This document shows positions 39,401 through 47,259 of a DNA stretch of 64,000 nucleotides, piece after piece (position 1 is the first letter of the stretch; each line of letters starts with the position of its first letter). Location of the stretch: positions 558,001 to 622,000 of the forward strand of contig LT907983.1 in the NCBI GenBank assembly GCA_900230115.1, written 5' to 3'. The notes beneath the pieces were generated by a model. The model did not search any database. It was not told the origin of the DNA and saw nothing but the letters and a program-made list of their open reading frames with translations. The position numbers were made by a program, and so were the translations under genes. This DNA is from Spirosomataceae bacterium TFI 002. GTDB lineage: Bacteria; Bacteroidota; Bacteroidia; Cytophagales; Spirosomataceae.

Positions 39401-42303
39401 CCTGGACTAACTGCTTCTGGGATTATAACTGTAACTGTATTAGAGTTTGCACTAAAATCACTTTCGCATCCATCTATAGTACAAGTCGCTTTAAAGCTAT
39501 TAGTAGCCATGGGTGCAACAGGAGAACTTACTGCAGTCCCTCCGTTAACTTCATACCATTGAATAATTCCTGTACAGCCTGTTGCACTTAAAGTAACTTG
39601 ATCTCCTCCACATATAATAGACGAACTTGCAGTTGCGTCGGTAGGTGCAGCAGTAAATTTCCCTGTACCTGCAATATTGATTACAAATGAAGGATTTACG
39701 GGATCATCACTAGTTAATGTAATGGTCGCTGCATGGGCACCTGTATTAGTAGGTGTATAGGTAATCTCTAGGGTAGTTGAAGATCCGCCAGTTACAGCAG
39801 CAATTGGTTGCGATGTTATTGCAAACTGGTCAGCATTCGTTCCGCCTAATACGGCATATATTGGATCAGAACCGGTAAAGTTTAAATCTGCACCTCCAAT
39901 ATTTGTTATTGTATACGTTTTTGAGACTGGTGACGAGCCACAAACAGTTTCAAAGTCTGTGCTATTCGCTGTACTTGCAGGCCCATTATTTGTGATTGCA
40001 GCTAAAGTCGCGTCTTTAATGTCTATAACTGGAGGAAGAATTTCAGTAGCATAACAAAAGTTATCAATGTCAATATATTCCAGAGGACTGGCGAGTGAGA
40101 CATTTAAACTTGAAAGCAAAACTCCATCTAAAGCGGTGCTTGTAAAATCAATTGTTTGGTAACCGTCTCCTCTATTAGTAGTAGGTGTAACTGTGATATT
40201 AAAAGTATATGTACTACCAGTACCTGCTTCAGTACCTGTAAATAAAACATCTCCAGCCATTAGATTTGGCAGGGAAGTGGCTGTCCAAGCATCGAGTTTA
40301 GAAAGCTTAAAGGCTGTAGTCGTACTATTAAGCGTTATATTACCAACTTCACCTGTTCCTGCTGAACTTCCTGAACTCAAAAAGAAGTCAGAACTACTTG
40401 CACCAAAACCAGTCCCGTTTTTCACTTTCCAGTCACCTGTAGTACTAAATGTCATTCCACTTTCGGAAAAAGAACTTGCTCCGTTAGCATCGTCCTCAAA
40501 AGTCTCACATACAAGGTCGTCTTCTAAAATTGTTGCAATTCCCACTTCATCCAAAAGTAATGCTCCATTGGTAGCATTAGAAAGAGTAAGTAGAATTGTT
40601 TCATTTTCTTCCAAGAGGTCATCCTTTACTCCTGTAAAAATGACACTTTCCGAAAGATTACCCCCAGCCGTGAAGTTAACTGAAGTAGTTAACGGTAAGT
40701 AATCGTCATTGACAGTTGCAGATCCATCACTAGAGGCTACATCCACAGAAAATGCCGTTGAATTGTTTGTTCTACTCACAACAACGGAAGTAGTTGTATT
40801 ACCTGTTCCTGACCCTTCTATAAAACTTACATCTGCAATAGAAACTTGCGTTGCTGTTGAATAGCTGATATTGTAATCTAAATTATCAATTTGCAAGTAA
40901 TTGATCTCAGGTGTGCCTCCTGACAAACTAAATTCGAGTTTTGAAAGTAAAATGCCTTCCAAACTTGTACCTGTAAAGTCTAAATTGTCAAAATCGTTTA
41001 AATTGGGGGCAGGTAGTAATTGAGAAACTGTAATTGTTCCTGTTCCGTCAGCTTTTGTGCCTATGAAGTCAACTGTTCCAAAATATGGGGTTAAACTAAA
41101 AGAAGATTCAATTCCATTTGCAATCCAATAATCCAAAGATTTAATTTCAAAAAACGCACCAGGAGAGGCTATTTTAAATCCACCCACATTGCCATTTACA
41201 AATGGACCAACTGGCGGAGTAGCTAAGAAATAATTACTTCCGTTAGCACCTAATCCATTTCGGTTCAAAACTTTCATACTACCCGTGGATTCAAAATGAA
41301 CACCATTTTGGGCAAAAACAGAACTATTGTTTAACTCATCTTCAAAAGTCTCTATTACGCCATCATCATTTAAAATAGTACCAATACCCTGACCATCTAA
41401 AATGGAATAACCTACTGAAGGATTACTTAAGTCAACTGAAAAAGTTTTGTCAGCCTCCTTCACAACATTTCCTTCTACCAACACCGCTACGGTTTTGGTA
41501 GCCTCACCATCAGCAAAGTTGATGGTTGTACTTGATATTGCCGTATAATCTGATCCGGTAATAGCAGATATGTCATTTGTCATGACATCTACACTGGCTG
41601 CACCAACACTTGAACTTCTAGTAATTGTAAAGTTAAAGGTCTTAGTTCCAGAATTCCCTTCAGATGCAGTAACATTATCTATAGAAAACTGCTCTTCGAT
41701 TATAGCTGCCGTTGAGAATTCTAAATCATCTATATCTAAATAAGTGAGACCCGCTGCCAATGTGAATTTCAGACTTACGATCTGGGCATTGAGCAAATCA
41801 CCGACAAATTCAATTCCTGTATGATGCCCCGAAGTCTCTGACCCTATTCCTATGGCAACCGTCTCTGTAAGCACTGTACCATCAGATTGCGTACCAATAA
41901 AGGTTACATTTCCACTGCTCTGTGGTTTACCTCCACTCGCTCCCGACACATAGGCCGAAAACGAATTGATCGTAAATGAAGTCTTTGGTGTAGTAATTCT
42001 TAATGGTCCAATATTAGTCTCACCGTCAGAAGCATTTACTGTTTCCAAAAATGCACAAGCATTACCAGCTGCCATGATTCCATTTTTATTCACTTGGAGT
42101 TTTTGATCCAAAGCAAAAGAAACCCCACCTTGCGAAAAGGTTTTGAAAGTAATAAAGTTTTCTGGGTCAGTACATCCTAATGGATATTCGTTGTCAAAGT
42201 TTTCAATTACATTGGAAACTACAACTTGAGAATAGGTTTGATTTTGAAATAAAAACAAACCTACCAGCAATAGACCAAACTTGGTACTAATTATTTTTTT
42301 CAT
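36403..42303 (-). CDS. Giant multidomain surface protein (Calx-beta, Ig-like, beta-repeat, coathanger C-terminus)
   Basis: A 1966-residue secreted protein with a signal peptide (about 1-25). Three related jelly-roll-type units (about 26-205, 316-480, 596-745, each with a LDIDDLEF/LQIDNLDY-like end) alternate with two Calx-beta domains (about 205-315 and 485-595, ending ILNDD/ILEDD). A choice-of-anchor/ASPM-SPD2-hydin-like domain (about 750-880), a beta-helix-like stretch (about 975-1290) and several Ig-like modules (about 1300-1880) follow. The C-terminus (about 1890-1948) has the NPGFEVEAGAVFTARI motif seen again in the gene at 62363. It is probably an adhesin or matrix protein. It follows three tail-collar genes in the same direction. 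Confidence 0.9.
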   Translation of the reverse strand: MKKIISTKFGLLLVGLFLFQNQTYSQVVVSNVIENFDNEYPLGCTDPENFITFKTFSQGGVSFALDQKLQVNKNGIMAAGNACAFLETVNASDGETNIGPLRITTPKTSFTINSFSAYVSGASGGKPQSSGNVTFIGTQSDGTVLTETVAIGIGSETSGHHTGIEFVGDLLNAQIVSLKFTLAAGLTYLDIDDLEFSTAAIIEEQFSIDNVTASEGNSGTKTFNFTITRSSSVGAASVDVMTNDISAITGSDYTAISSTTINFADGEATKTVAVLVEGNVVKEADKTFSVDLSNPSVGYSILDGQGIGTILNDDGVIETFEDELNNSSVFAQNGVHFESTGSMKVLNRNGLGANGSNYFLATPPVGPFVNGNVGGFKIASPGAFFEIKSLDYWIANGIESSFSLTPYFGTVDFIGTKADGTGTITVSQLLPAPNLNDFDNLDFTGTSLEGILLSKLEFSLSGGTPEINYLQIDNLDYNISYSTATQVSIADVSFIEGSGTGNTTTSVVVSRTNNSTAFSVDVASSDGSATVNDDYLPLTTSVNFTAGGNLSESVIFTGVKDDLLEENETILLTLSNATNGALLLDEVGIATILEDDLVCETFEDDANGASSFSESGMTFSTTGDWKVKNGTGFGASSSDFFLSSGSSAGTGEVGNITLNSTTTAFKLSKLDAWTATSLPNLMAGDVLFTGTEAGTGSTYTFNITVTPTTNRGDGYQTIDFTSTALDGVLLSSLNVSLASPLEYIDIDNFCYATEILPPVIDIKDATLAAITNNGPASTANSTDFETVCGSSPVSKTYTITNIGGADLNFTGSDPIYAVLGGTNADQFAITSQPIAAVTGGSSTTLEITYTPTNTGAHAATITLTSDDPVNPSFVINIAGTGKFTAAPTDATASSSIICGGDQVTLSATGCTGIIQWYEVNGGTAVSSPVAPMATNSFKATCTIDGCESDFSANSNTVTVIIPEAVSPGDVNITWTGAISTDWNLSCNWSPAWVPDVTNAKVIIPNTTNKPVLATSAEIKVMDIAADAKLEIANTGDLDVRGNGGTDMGIKVSGLLENRGALSLESATNTAAEVCIYLAGNGSRFDNLGSGLVRINALDEAFEIGTVASISAIITNGPNATIVIENGIGIRMDQPTDILTFTNEGNFVYNGSARVLDYQGTVTTNNSGSIKINSGTGISNPSGSDITNSGDIIMTTGSYVNGGTTLNQGLIQMPNAFDFVNAGTFTNDGILKANSISGITNNKIALENNCPLISIGATNDFVIDGYFSDAIATVSAGTYSLTNPVNTFIPVSTMPTGVNTIYAKITKNSVTRIVPFDFTNNKPTAVSISKTDICVGESITLNATCPSGSTVIWYNSASGSNTPFATGDGHSFLPIVGGSVSYYAACEISACSQSTRTQTSNAVSTYAIPVAPTVVDQSVCSGGGITLAGTCAAGSSIVWFTDNLGSNLISPALTNVTATATYFAACEGTNPASCQGPIVPVILNVETPLSFLNYGFEYFNNLYACDNGSIQAFVLDSRITGSPYNIQWQVDETGAGFVDIVPSATYSGLTNDTLTINNTTVAMENFRYRATISNLCSSVQSDTSILKINRLPSIFTEPIGQTVCVGNETTLSVVADGSGLSYQWQVNTGSGFVNVTNGGNYSNIYSPNLKISNIQNSSSGDVYQCIIYNSCQSVTSASATIVVDPTITILGQPGDRSVCQGSTIDFAVSAVHLGGSSVTYQWQRSGNGLTYTNITNNANYAGAQTNVLSLSNIPAGLNNYRFRCVMNGYCQSEGVLLSVTPIATVTSNPKNVEICQGNNAIFNITAAGNGLTYRWQVNQGSGFVNLFDGGIYQGATSPSLKLNFPSASINNYQYRCVVSGSSSCDVIADTSAIATITVGMAAEANTILWNSPISTDDGVSQAVGYILAINDILQPNGKAEYRAGNSILLNPGFEVEAGAVFTARIRNPCQTTPITNSQNGIPDTIIK

Positions 42304-42318
42304 GGCTATTAAAATTTA

Positions 42319-42338
42319 GTACAAACACATGCTTGTAC
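42319..42338 (-). promoter_or_regulatory. Inverted repeat upstream of the giant surface-protein gene
   Basis: GTACAA and TTGTAC are separated by 8 bases, 16-35 bases before the start codon at 42303. It could be an operator or an mRNA hairpin near the ribosome-binding region. Confidence 0.3.
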
Positions 42339-42417
42339 ATACTTTTTACTCTGACTTATTTAGCGTGATAAAAGGCAAACCTCTCTACTAAATTTAATTC
42401 AATAAAGAATATAGACG

Positions 42418-42945
42418 CTAGTTTCTTGAAGGGAAAATACCCGTTATGGCTATGATGTACCTCGATGTTAAGTATGGCTGCATATTGTTATGTGCAAAAC
42501 TTTCTCCTTGTGAACTTGTTTCTCCCATTGATACGTCTGCACTTTCTGTGGTATAAATCTTATCCATGGGAACATTTCTATCTCCACTAGCTGCACTTGT
42601 GCTTCCGACTATAGTATTCTTAGTTGGGGGATAACTGGAAGCTGTTTGCACATGATTGTGAGATGGCAATGTATTCACAGTTAACTGGACAGTTTCACTT
42701 CCACCTCTTTCACCTAAATTTCGGTCTGTTAGTCCTGGTCCTTGACCTTCGCCTATTGCAACCCTACCCCTTAAATCAGGCAAGCCAAAGGTTGTTCGCC
42801 CATCACCACCATAAGTGGTCCCCAATATTGAAAACAAGGCCTGATTTTGATTGATTGATAACAATTGCCCATCACAAAATGTCCAGCCTCGTGGGGCAAA
42901 ATTACCTGCAAATAATATTACTGTTCCTAAAAATGGATCACTCAT
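42418..42945 (-). CDS. Tail-collar (microcystin-dependent protein, MdpB-like) paralogue 1
   Basis: A 175-residue tail-collar protein of the MdpB type. It has the early LFAGNFAPRGWTFCDGQLL segment, the TTYGGDGRTTFGLPDLRGRV collar core, LPSHNH, and the family end GIFPSRN. Phage tail-collar folds form trimeric fibre tips. Stand-alone bacterial versions are of unclear role and usually have no signal peptide, as here. It lies 114 bases upstream of the giant surface-protein gene in the same direction. Confidence 0.93.
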   Translation of the reverse strand: MSDPFLGTVILFAGNFAPRGWTFCDGQLLSINQNQALFSILGTTYGGDGRTTFGLPDLRGRVAIGEGQGPGLTDRNLGERGGSETVQLTVNTLPSHNHVQTASSYPPTKNTIVGSTSAASGDRNVPMDKIYTTESADVSMGETSSQGESFAHNNMQPYLTSRYIIAITGIFPSRN

Positions 42946-43022
42946 GATATTTTTTTTTAAAACTCTAACTTTTCGCTTAATAATTCTTTCTAACTTTCAC
43001 TATATAACTTAAGACACACGTA

Positions 43023-43547
43023 TTAATTCCTTGATGGAAATATCCCTTGAAGGCATATAATAAAATTTACAGCAAGAATAGGCTGCAAATTTGTATGGCT
43101 TTGACTTCCTCCCGCAAGCCCTGTAGCTGATAATGGAACATCACCATTGCTCGCCGCATATATATTTTCCATAGGTGTGGTTATATCACCACTTGCCAAA
43201 GACGCTCCTGAAGCAGTGTTTTGCGTGGGTGGTTTACTGGAACCTCGCTGTGTATGGGTATGAGCTGGAATTTCATTAATGTTTAATGTGTGAGTCTCAG
43301 ATCCTGATCTACTGCCTTGTTGGCGAGTTGATAAACCAGGCCCTGTACCTACCCCTGTTGCAACCCTACCACGCATATCTGGTAATGCGAAAGTTGAACG
43401 CCCATCACCACCGTATGTAGTACCTAATAATGAAAACAACGCACTGTATTGACTGATTGCTAATAATTGTCCATCACAACGTGCCCAGGATCTTGGATTA
43501 AAATTTCCGGCAAAAAGTATAATTTCTCCTATATATGCATTTGTCAT
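43023..43547 (-). CDS. Tail-collar (MdpB-like) paralogue 2
   Basis: A 174-residue tail-collar protein that diverges from paralogue 1 mainly in the variable middle (NTASGASLASGD region) and near residues 120-150. It keeps LFAGNFNPRSWARCDGQLL, TTYGGDGRSTFALPDMRGRV, the IPAHTHTQ histidine motif and the GIFPSRN end. No signal peptide. It is 77 bases from paralogue 1 and 92 bases from paralogue 3, so the three form a tandem array. Confidence 0.93.
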   Translation of the reverse strand: MTNAYIGEIILFAGNFNPRSWARCDGQLLAISQYSALFSLLGTTYGGDGRSTFALPDMRGRVATGVGTGPGLSTRQQGSRSGSETHTLNINEIPAHTHTQRGSSKPPTQNTASGASLASGDITTPMENIYAASNGDVPLSATGLAGGSQSHTNLQPILAVNFIICLQGIFPSRN

Positions 43548-43639
43548 GATTTCCTACTTTAATGTTACTACTAAGTTTTTTTTTTAAAAAAAATATTTAA
43601 TCGAGACTAACCTTCATCTCAACTATTCTAAAAAATCTA

Positions 43640-44164
43640 TTAATTGCGAGATGGGTAAGTTCCTTGTAAAGCAATGATATAATTTAGTGCAATAAATGGT
43701 TGCATATTGTTGTGAGCTTGACCATTACCAGTATCTCCAGTATTTGAGCCCATAGAAACGTTTCCTCCACCAGTTGCATAAATATTATTCAAAGGCGTAA
43801 TTCTATCTCCACTTGCCAAGCTTGCTCCCTCTGCCGTATTTTTCGAAGGAGGATTACTAGATGCTTGCATATTGTGTGTGTGAGATGGTATATGTGTACT
43901 GTTAAGTGTAACACTCTCTACACCTGTACGCTGACCAATATTATAATTAGATAAACCAGGCCCATTACCAGGACTAACCGGGGCTCTACCGCGAAGGTCA
44001 GGAAGTGCGAAAGTTGTTCTTCCATCACCACCATATATTGTTCCTAGTAATGAAAATAGTGCAGTATTTTGAGAAATAGGCAATAATTGACCGTGACAAA
44101 GTGCCCAACCTCTAGGTGCAAAATTTCCTGCAAATAATACGATTTCTGCTAATGACGGTTCCAT
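43640..44164 (-). CDS. Tail-collar (MdpB-like) paralogue 3
   Basis: A 174-residue copy starting MEPSLAEIVLFAGNF, with TIYGGDGRTTFALPDLRGRA and IPSHTHNMQ and the end GTYPSRN. It shares the NTAEGASLASGDRITPL stretch with paralogue 4 (NTPQGASLASGDRVTPM), so these two may be closest. It lies 75 bases downstream of the small Tat-like-leader gene and heads the three-gene array. Confidence 0.93.
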   Translation of the reverse strand: MEPSLAEIVLFAGNFAPRGWALCHGQLLPISQNTALFSLLGTIYGGDGRTTFALPDLRGRAPVSPGNGPGLSNYNIGQRTGVESVTLNSTHIPSHTHNMQASSNPPSKNTAEGASLASGDRITPLNNIYATGGGNVSMGSNTGDTGNGQAHNNMQPFIALNYIIALQGTYPSRN

Positions 44165-44239
44165 TTGAATATCGAGTTTTGGTAAAAATGGTTTTCAATT
44201 CTGTTAAAACCATAAATATTATTTAGTGTTGTAATTTGG

Positions 44240-44869
44240 CTAGCTCATTAGCTTCGCTTCCTGTCTTCTGATCCCTGACTTTGACCAAACAAGAGAGTCG
44301 CCTTGATAAATTTTAATTTCACAGATAGATTTATTATTCTGCCTTACATCCTTGAAAAATATACTACCCGCAGGTGTACTAAAATAGCCATGTTTCGCAT
44401 GCTCGTTTTGGTAAGGAATAAGAATATTTATCAATTCGTTTTTACCAATAGAAGAAGACAGTTGTTTTGCGGCAACACCCAAGGTATTTGCGAACTCACC
44501 ACTAATAGGAGGAAGCGAAACGACAGTGCCATTCCTCTCTTTTTTAAATGGTAATATTGTACTTTCTAAAACACCTAAAAATTGATGTTTTAGTACCACC
44601 CGATAAAAAAACAGGTTTTCTCCATTTTCTAATGAAATTTGCTTCGGATTTGACTCAATTGTATAGGCCATTTCAACAAATTTGCTTGATTTATCGAGTA
44701 CAGCCTTTTCCAACAAAGCGTCACTTTTGTGAGCTAGGGATTGGTCCTTACCTCCTAATAAAGCAACAAAATCATTCGAAACATCTACCCCTTTTAGGGT
44801 ATTAGCTATCAGGCTGTTAGTAGAGAACAATCCTAAGATTGTTGTAAGCACAAATTGTCTTCTTTCCAT
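44240..44869 (-). CDS. Small protein with a Tat-like leader, cassette component
   Basis: A 209-residue protein, with the start taken at the internal Met (44869) that gives MERRQFVLTTILGLFSTNS: a twin-arginine followed by a hydrophobic core, resembling a Tat signal. The frame is open 9 codons upstream. The body has two beta-rich parts (FVEMAYTIESNPKQ, FYRVVLKHQFLGVL) and a C-terminal SICEIKIYQGDSLVWSKS. Proteins of this kind occur beside tail-collar genes (possibly DUF6916-like), but I cannot assign a function. It is in the same orientation and spacing as the collar array. Confidence 0.72.
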   Translation of the reverse strand: MERRQFVLTTILGLFSTNSLIANTLKGVDVSNDFVALLGGKDQSLAHKSDALLEKAVLDKSSKFVEMAYTIESNPKQISLENGENLFFYRVVLKHQFLGVLESTILPFKKERNGTVVSLPPISGEFANTLGVAAKQLSSSIGKNELINILIPYQNEHAKHGYFSTPAGSIFFKDVRQNNKSICEIKIYQGDSLVWSKSGIRRQEAKLMS

Positions 44870-45335
44870 GACCTCAGTAGTTAGTTTTAATGGCATACAC
44901 TTGATGTTGTCATCAAGTATTTAAAAGCAAGTAAATCAAAAACAGCCTTTCAGCCAAATCCGCCTACAAAACCCTAAAATAGTCAAATTTGAAAAAGTAC
45001 CTTAAATCAACCTATGGGGCATTTTTCTCTTTTCAAGCTGATAGAGAAAAATTCTATTTCACTTAATTTTAAAAATAGGATTATTCTAAGAAATAGGCAT
45101 CGATAGGTAGGTTCATTTTTATAGCTCATTCACAGCCACCGCAATCTTAGAATCAGTAGTGCCGTAATACAAGAGCCGCTTGTTCATTTTGAGACAAGAA
45201 AATTGAAAATTATTAAAGAATTGTCCACGCTATTTACTAGAAATAAGAATTTCTCATTTTAATATGCAAATAGACGAAGACCTACTAATCTCTAATCCAA
45301 GTAGCTAGATCTCGTATGCGAAATCAATTATTTTA
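44870..45335 (-). other. Intergenic region holding a GH130 gene remnant
   Basis: No intact gene in these 466 bases. A 54-bp stretch (45127-45180) closely repeats the 3' end of the GH130 gene at 47821-47874. The rest is AT-rich with no recognised element. Confidence 0.5.
45119..45195 (-). pseudogene. 3' remnant of a GH130-type glycosidase gene
   Basis: Read on the minus strand, this piece encodes NKRLLYYGTTDSKIAVAVNEL then a TAA, matching FLYYGTADSKIAVAVNDSK at the end of the intact gene at 47807. The DNA identity over 54 bases is 50/54. Nothing upstream continues the reading frame as a gene, so only the last codons of a paralogue remain. This marks a recombination or deletion event inside the collar cassette. 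Confidence 0.65.
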
Positions 45336-46559
45336 TTACTCCGTTAATTCAATACGATGCGAAACAGCATCAACTTGAAGTAAGTCACTGACGAATCCAT
45401 ATATTTCAGTTATATCCCATTCAGGTTCAAGTAGTTCTTTTATAGTTATTAAACTTACTCCTTCCCCATTATTTAACTTCTCTAGTAGAAAAGAAAAGTT
45501 TTTATGATTTTGCTTAACAATACGATGACCTCTTGCAAATAGCATTACTCTATTGTTGGATAGTTCCTGTTGAAAAAGCGGGAAGATGCTTTTTCCTTGA
45601 ATAATAAAAATGCCATTTGGAAACTGAAATCCCCTGCTAAAATTAGATTTCCTTAAAATTCCACCATTACTTTTTAAATCAAGAATTCGACGCTGAAAAG
45701 AAACTTCCATTTTTCTTTTAATGGATTCAAAGTTCAACAACTCACTCCAATCAGCAATGTTACTTTCCATCTTAAGAGGTACCTGATATGAATTTTTGTT
45801 TATCAACACTTCATTTTCACCTGCTGATTTGAAAAGTTGATTTTCAAATCGATCTGAAGGCGGATTGATATAGTCCATTACAAAACTTATCGAAAACTCT
45901 GATGTATTTGCGACATGATAAACATTGTGTGGAACAAACATTGCATCTCCTGGCTCTAATTCATAACATTGAGCATTTGGCAGCATTTCCTCCACATTAT
46001 GAAACACTTGAGAATTATGCTCCATTGAGTTCAATTCTGGATCGTCCCATGCATAAAACTGCTTATTGCCTGGCCCCAAATGAAATAGTATACCCTCTTC
46101 TCCAATTGATTCTTTATGAATTCCAAAAGGGGTAAACCCATAATTTCCCATAAAAAAGAGAAAAGAGAGGCCTTCCAAAGGCATTCCAGCAATCGATAAG
46201 AGAGGGCTTACGATATTTGCAGCTTTTTCTGCAAAGCTGTTACTGAACCCTTCAAGGTAGTTTAACACCATTCCAAATTTTTGATCCCCAAAAATGCGTT
46301 GAGACCAGCTTTCCAAAGTATCATGTTGCTGAGGTGGCAGGGCAGTCATCCTATCCGCCATATCATTTCTTAGCTCTTGATCGATATAGGTTTTTAAACC
46401 AATATGCATCTCTCCTTTCTCTATAAAACTTCTTAAAATTTCCAACATCATGCCTTGAATCTCCTCGATTTCATTATTTGATATCAAGCCTTTTACACTG
46501 GCAGGTTTTTCTAAATGCTGAGAATTCAAATATAAACTCTCCCAAGCTTTATTGTTCAT
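45336..46559 (-). CDS. JmjC/cupin-like Fe(II)/2-oxoglutarate oxygenase candidate
   Basis: A 407-residue protein with a helical N-terminal domain (about 1-130) and a JmjC/cupin-type barrel (about 130-240). Likely metal ligands are H148 and E150 in GIHKES (an HxE variant of HxD) and H215 in FVPHNVYHVAN. A winged-helix-like C-terminal part (about 290-400) resembles that of ribosomal or peptide hydroxylases. Cupin-8/JmjC enzymes hydroxylate protein side chains. It lies just after tail-collar paralogue 4 in the same direction, so the collar proteins are candidate substrates. The oxygenase call is moderate. Confidence 0.78.
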   Translation of the reverse strand: MNNKAWESLYLNSQHLEKPASVKGLISNNEIEEIQGMMLEILRSFIEKGEMHIGLKTYIDQELRNDMADRMTALPPQQHDTLESWSQRIFGDQKFGMVLNYLEGFSNSFAEKAANIVSPLLSIAGMPLEGLSFLFFMGNYGFTPFGIHKESIGEEGILFHLGPGNKQFYAWDDPELNSMEHNSQVFHNVEEMLPNAQCYELEPGDAMFVPHNVYHVANTSEFSISFVMDYINPPSDRFENQLFKSAGENEVLINKNSYQVPLKMESNIADWSELLNFESIKRKMEVSFQRRILDLKSNGGILRKSNFSRGFQFPNGIFIIQGKSIFPLFQQELSNNRVMLFARGHRIVKQNHKNFSFLLEKLNNGEGVSLITIKELLEPEWDITEIYGFVSDLLQVDAVSHRIELTE

Positions 46560-46627
46560 GTACTGAATTAATGGTTTTTTCTATAAAAATATTTTTTTCG
46601 GAACACCACATTTTGATCAAGTTATAC

Positions 46628-47152
46628 TCAATTGGGAGAAGGAAAAATACCCTGAAGAGCAATGATATAATTCATTCCCAATGAAGGCTGTGAGATATTA
46701 AAAGCCTGCCCACTTCCTGTGTTTCCAGTTGGAGCCATGGGAATATTATTTGCACCTGCAGGAGCATAAATATTATCCATAGGAGTAACTCTATCTCCAC
46801 TGGCTAAACTTGCTCCTTGGGGCGTATTTTGAGAAGGTGGTTTACTTGTTGCATTAATCGCATGCGAATGTGGCGGCAATTGACTCTCAGTTATAGTGTG
46901 ATTTTCGTTTCCAAATTTTTGACCAATACTTTTCGGCGATAAACCTGGGCCACTCCCAACCCCCACGGGTACTCTTCCGCGTAAATCCGGCAAACCGAAT
47001 GTGGTTTCGCCATCTCCACCGTATAAAGTTCCTAAAATAGAAAACAGAGCAGTATTTTGAGAAATTGGCAATAATTGGCCCTGACAAAATGCCCAACCCC
47101 TTGGAGCAAAATTACCAGCGAATAATAAAAGTTGTCCTATAAATGGTTCCAT
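46628..47152 (-). CDS. Tail-collar (MdpB-like) paralogue 4
   Basis: A 174-residue tail-collar protein starting MEPFIGQLLLFAGNFAPRG, with TLYGGDGETTFGLPDLRGRV, LPPHSHAI and the end GIFPSPN. It is separated from the other three copies by the oxygenase gene and the Tat-like-leader gene. It runs directly into the oxygenase gene (68-base gap) and is divergent from the HExxH gene. It lacks a signal peptide. Confidence 0.93.
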   Translation of the reverse strand: MEPFIGQLLLFAGNFAPRGWAFCQGQLLPISQNTALFSILGTLYGGDGETTFGLPDLRGRVPVGVGSGPGLSPKSIGQKFGNENHTITESQLPPHSHAINATSKPPSQNTPQGASLASGDRVTPMDNIYAPAGANNIPMAPTGNTGSGQAFNISQPSLGMNYIIALQGIFPSPN

Positions 47153-47259
47153 AACTATTAGTTTTAATTAAAATTTACTTCTTGCAATATAGCCTTGATT
47201 TAATTTTTAAATTAGTTTGGCAGCTTCTAACTTTGATGTTGCTGCCTAATATTCATTCT

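Noticed and set aside
39098-39562. Plus-strand open frames opposite the giant surface-protein gene
   Set aside because: They are antisense shadows with biased composition and no domains.
42418-47152. Reading the tail-collar genes as a prophage or tailocin
   Set aside because: There are no sheath, baseplate, tape-measure, portal, lysis or integrase genes, and the collar genes stand alone with oxygenase and HExxH genes.
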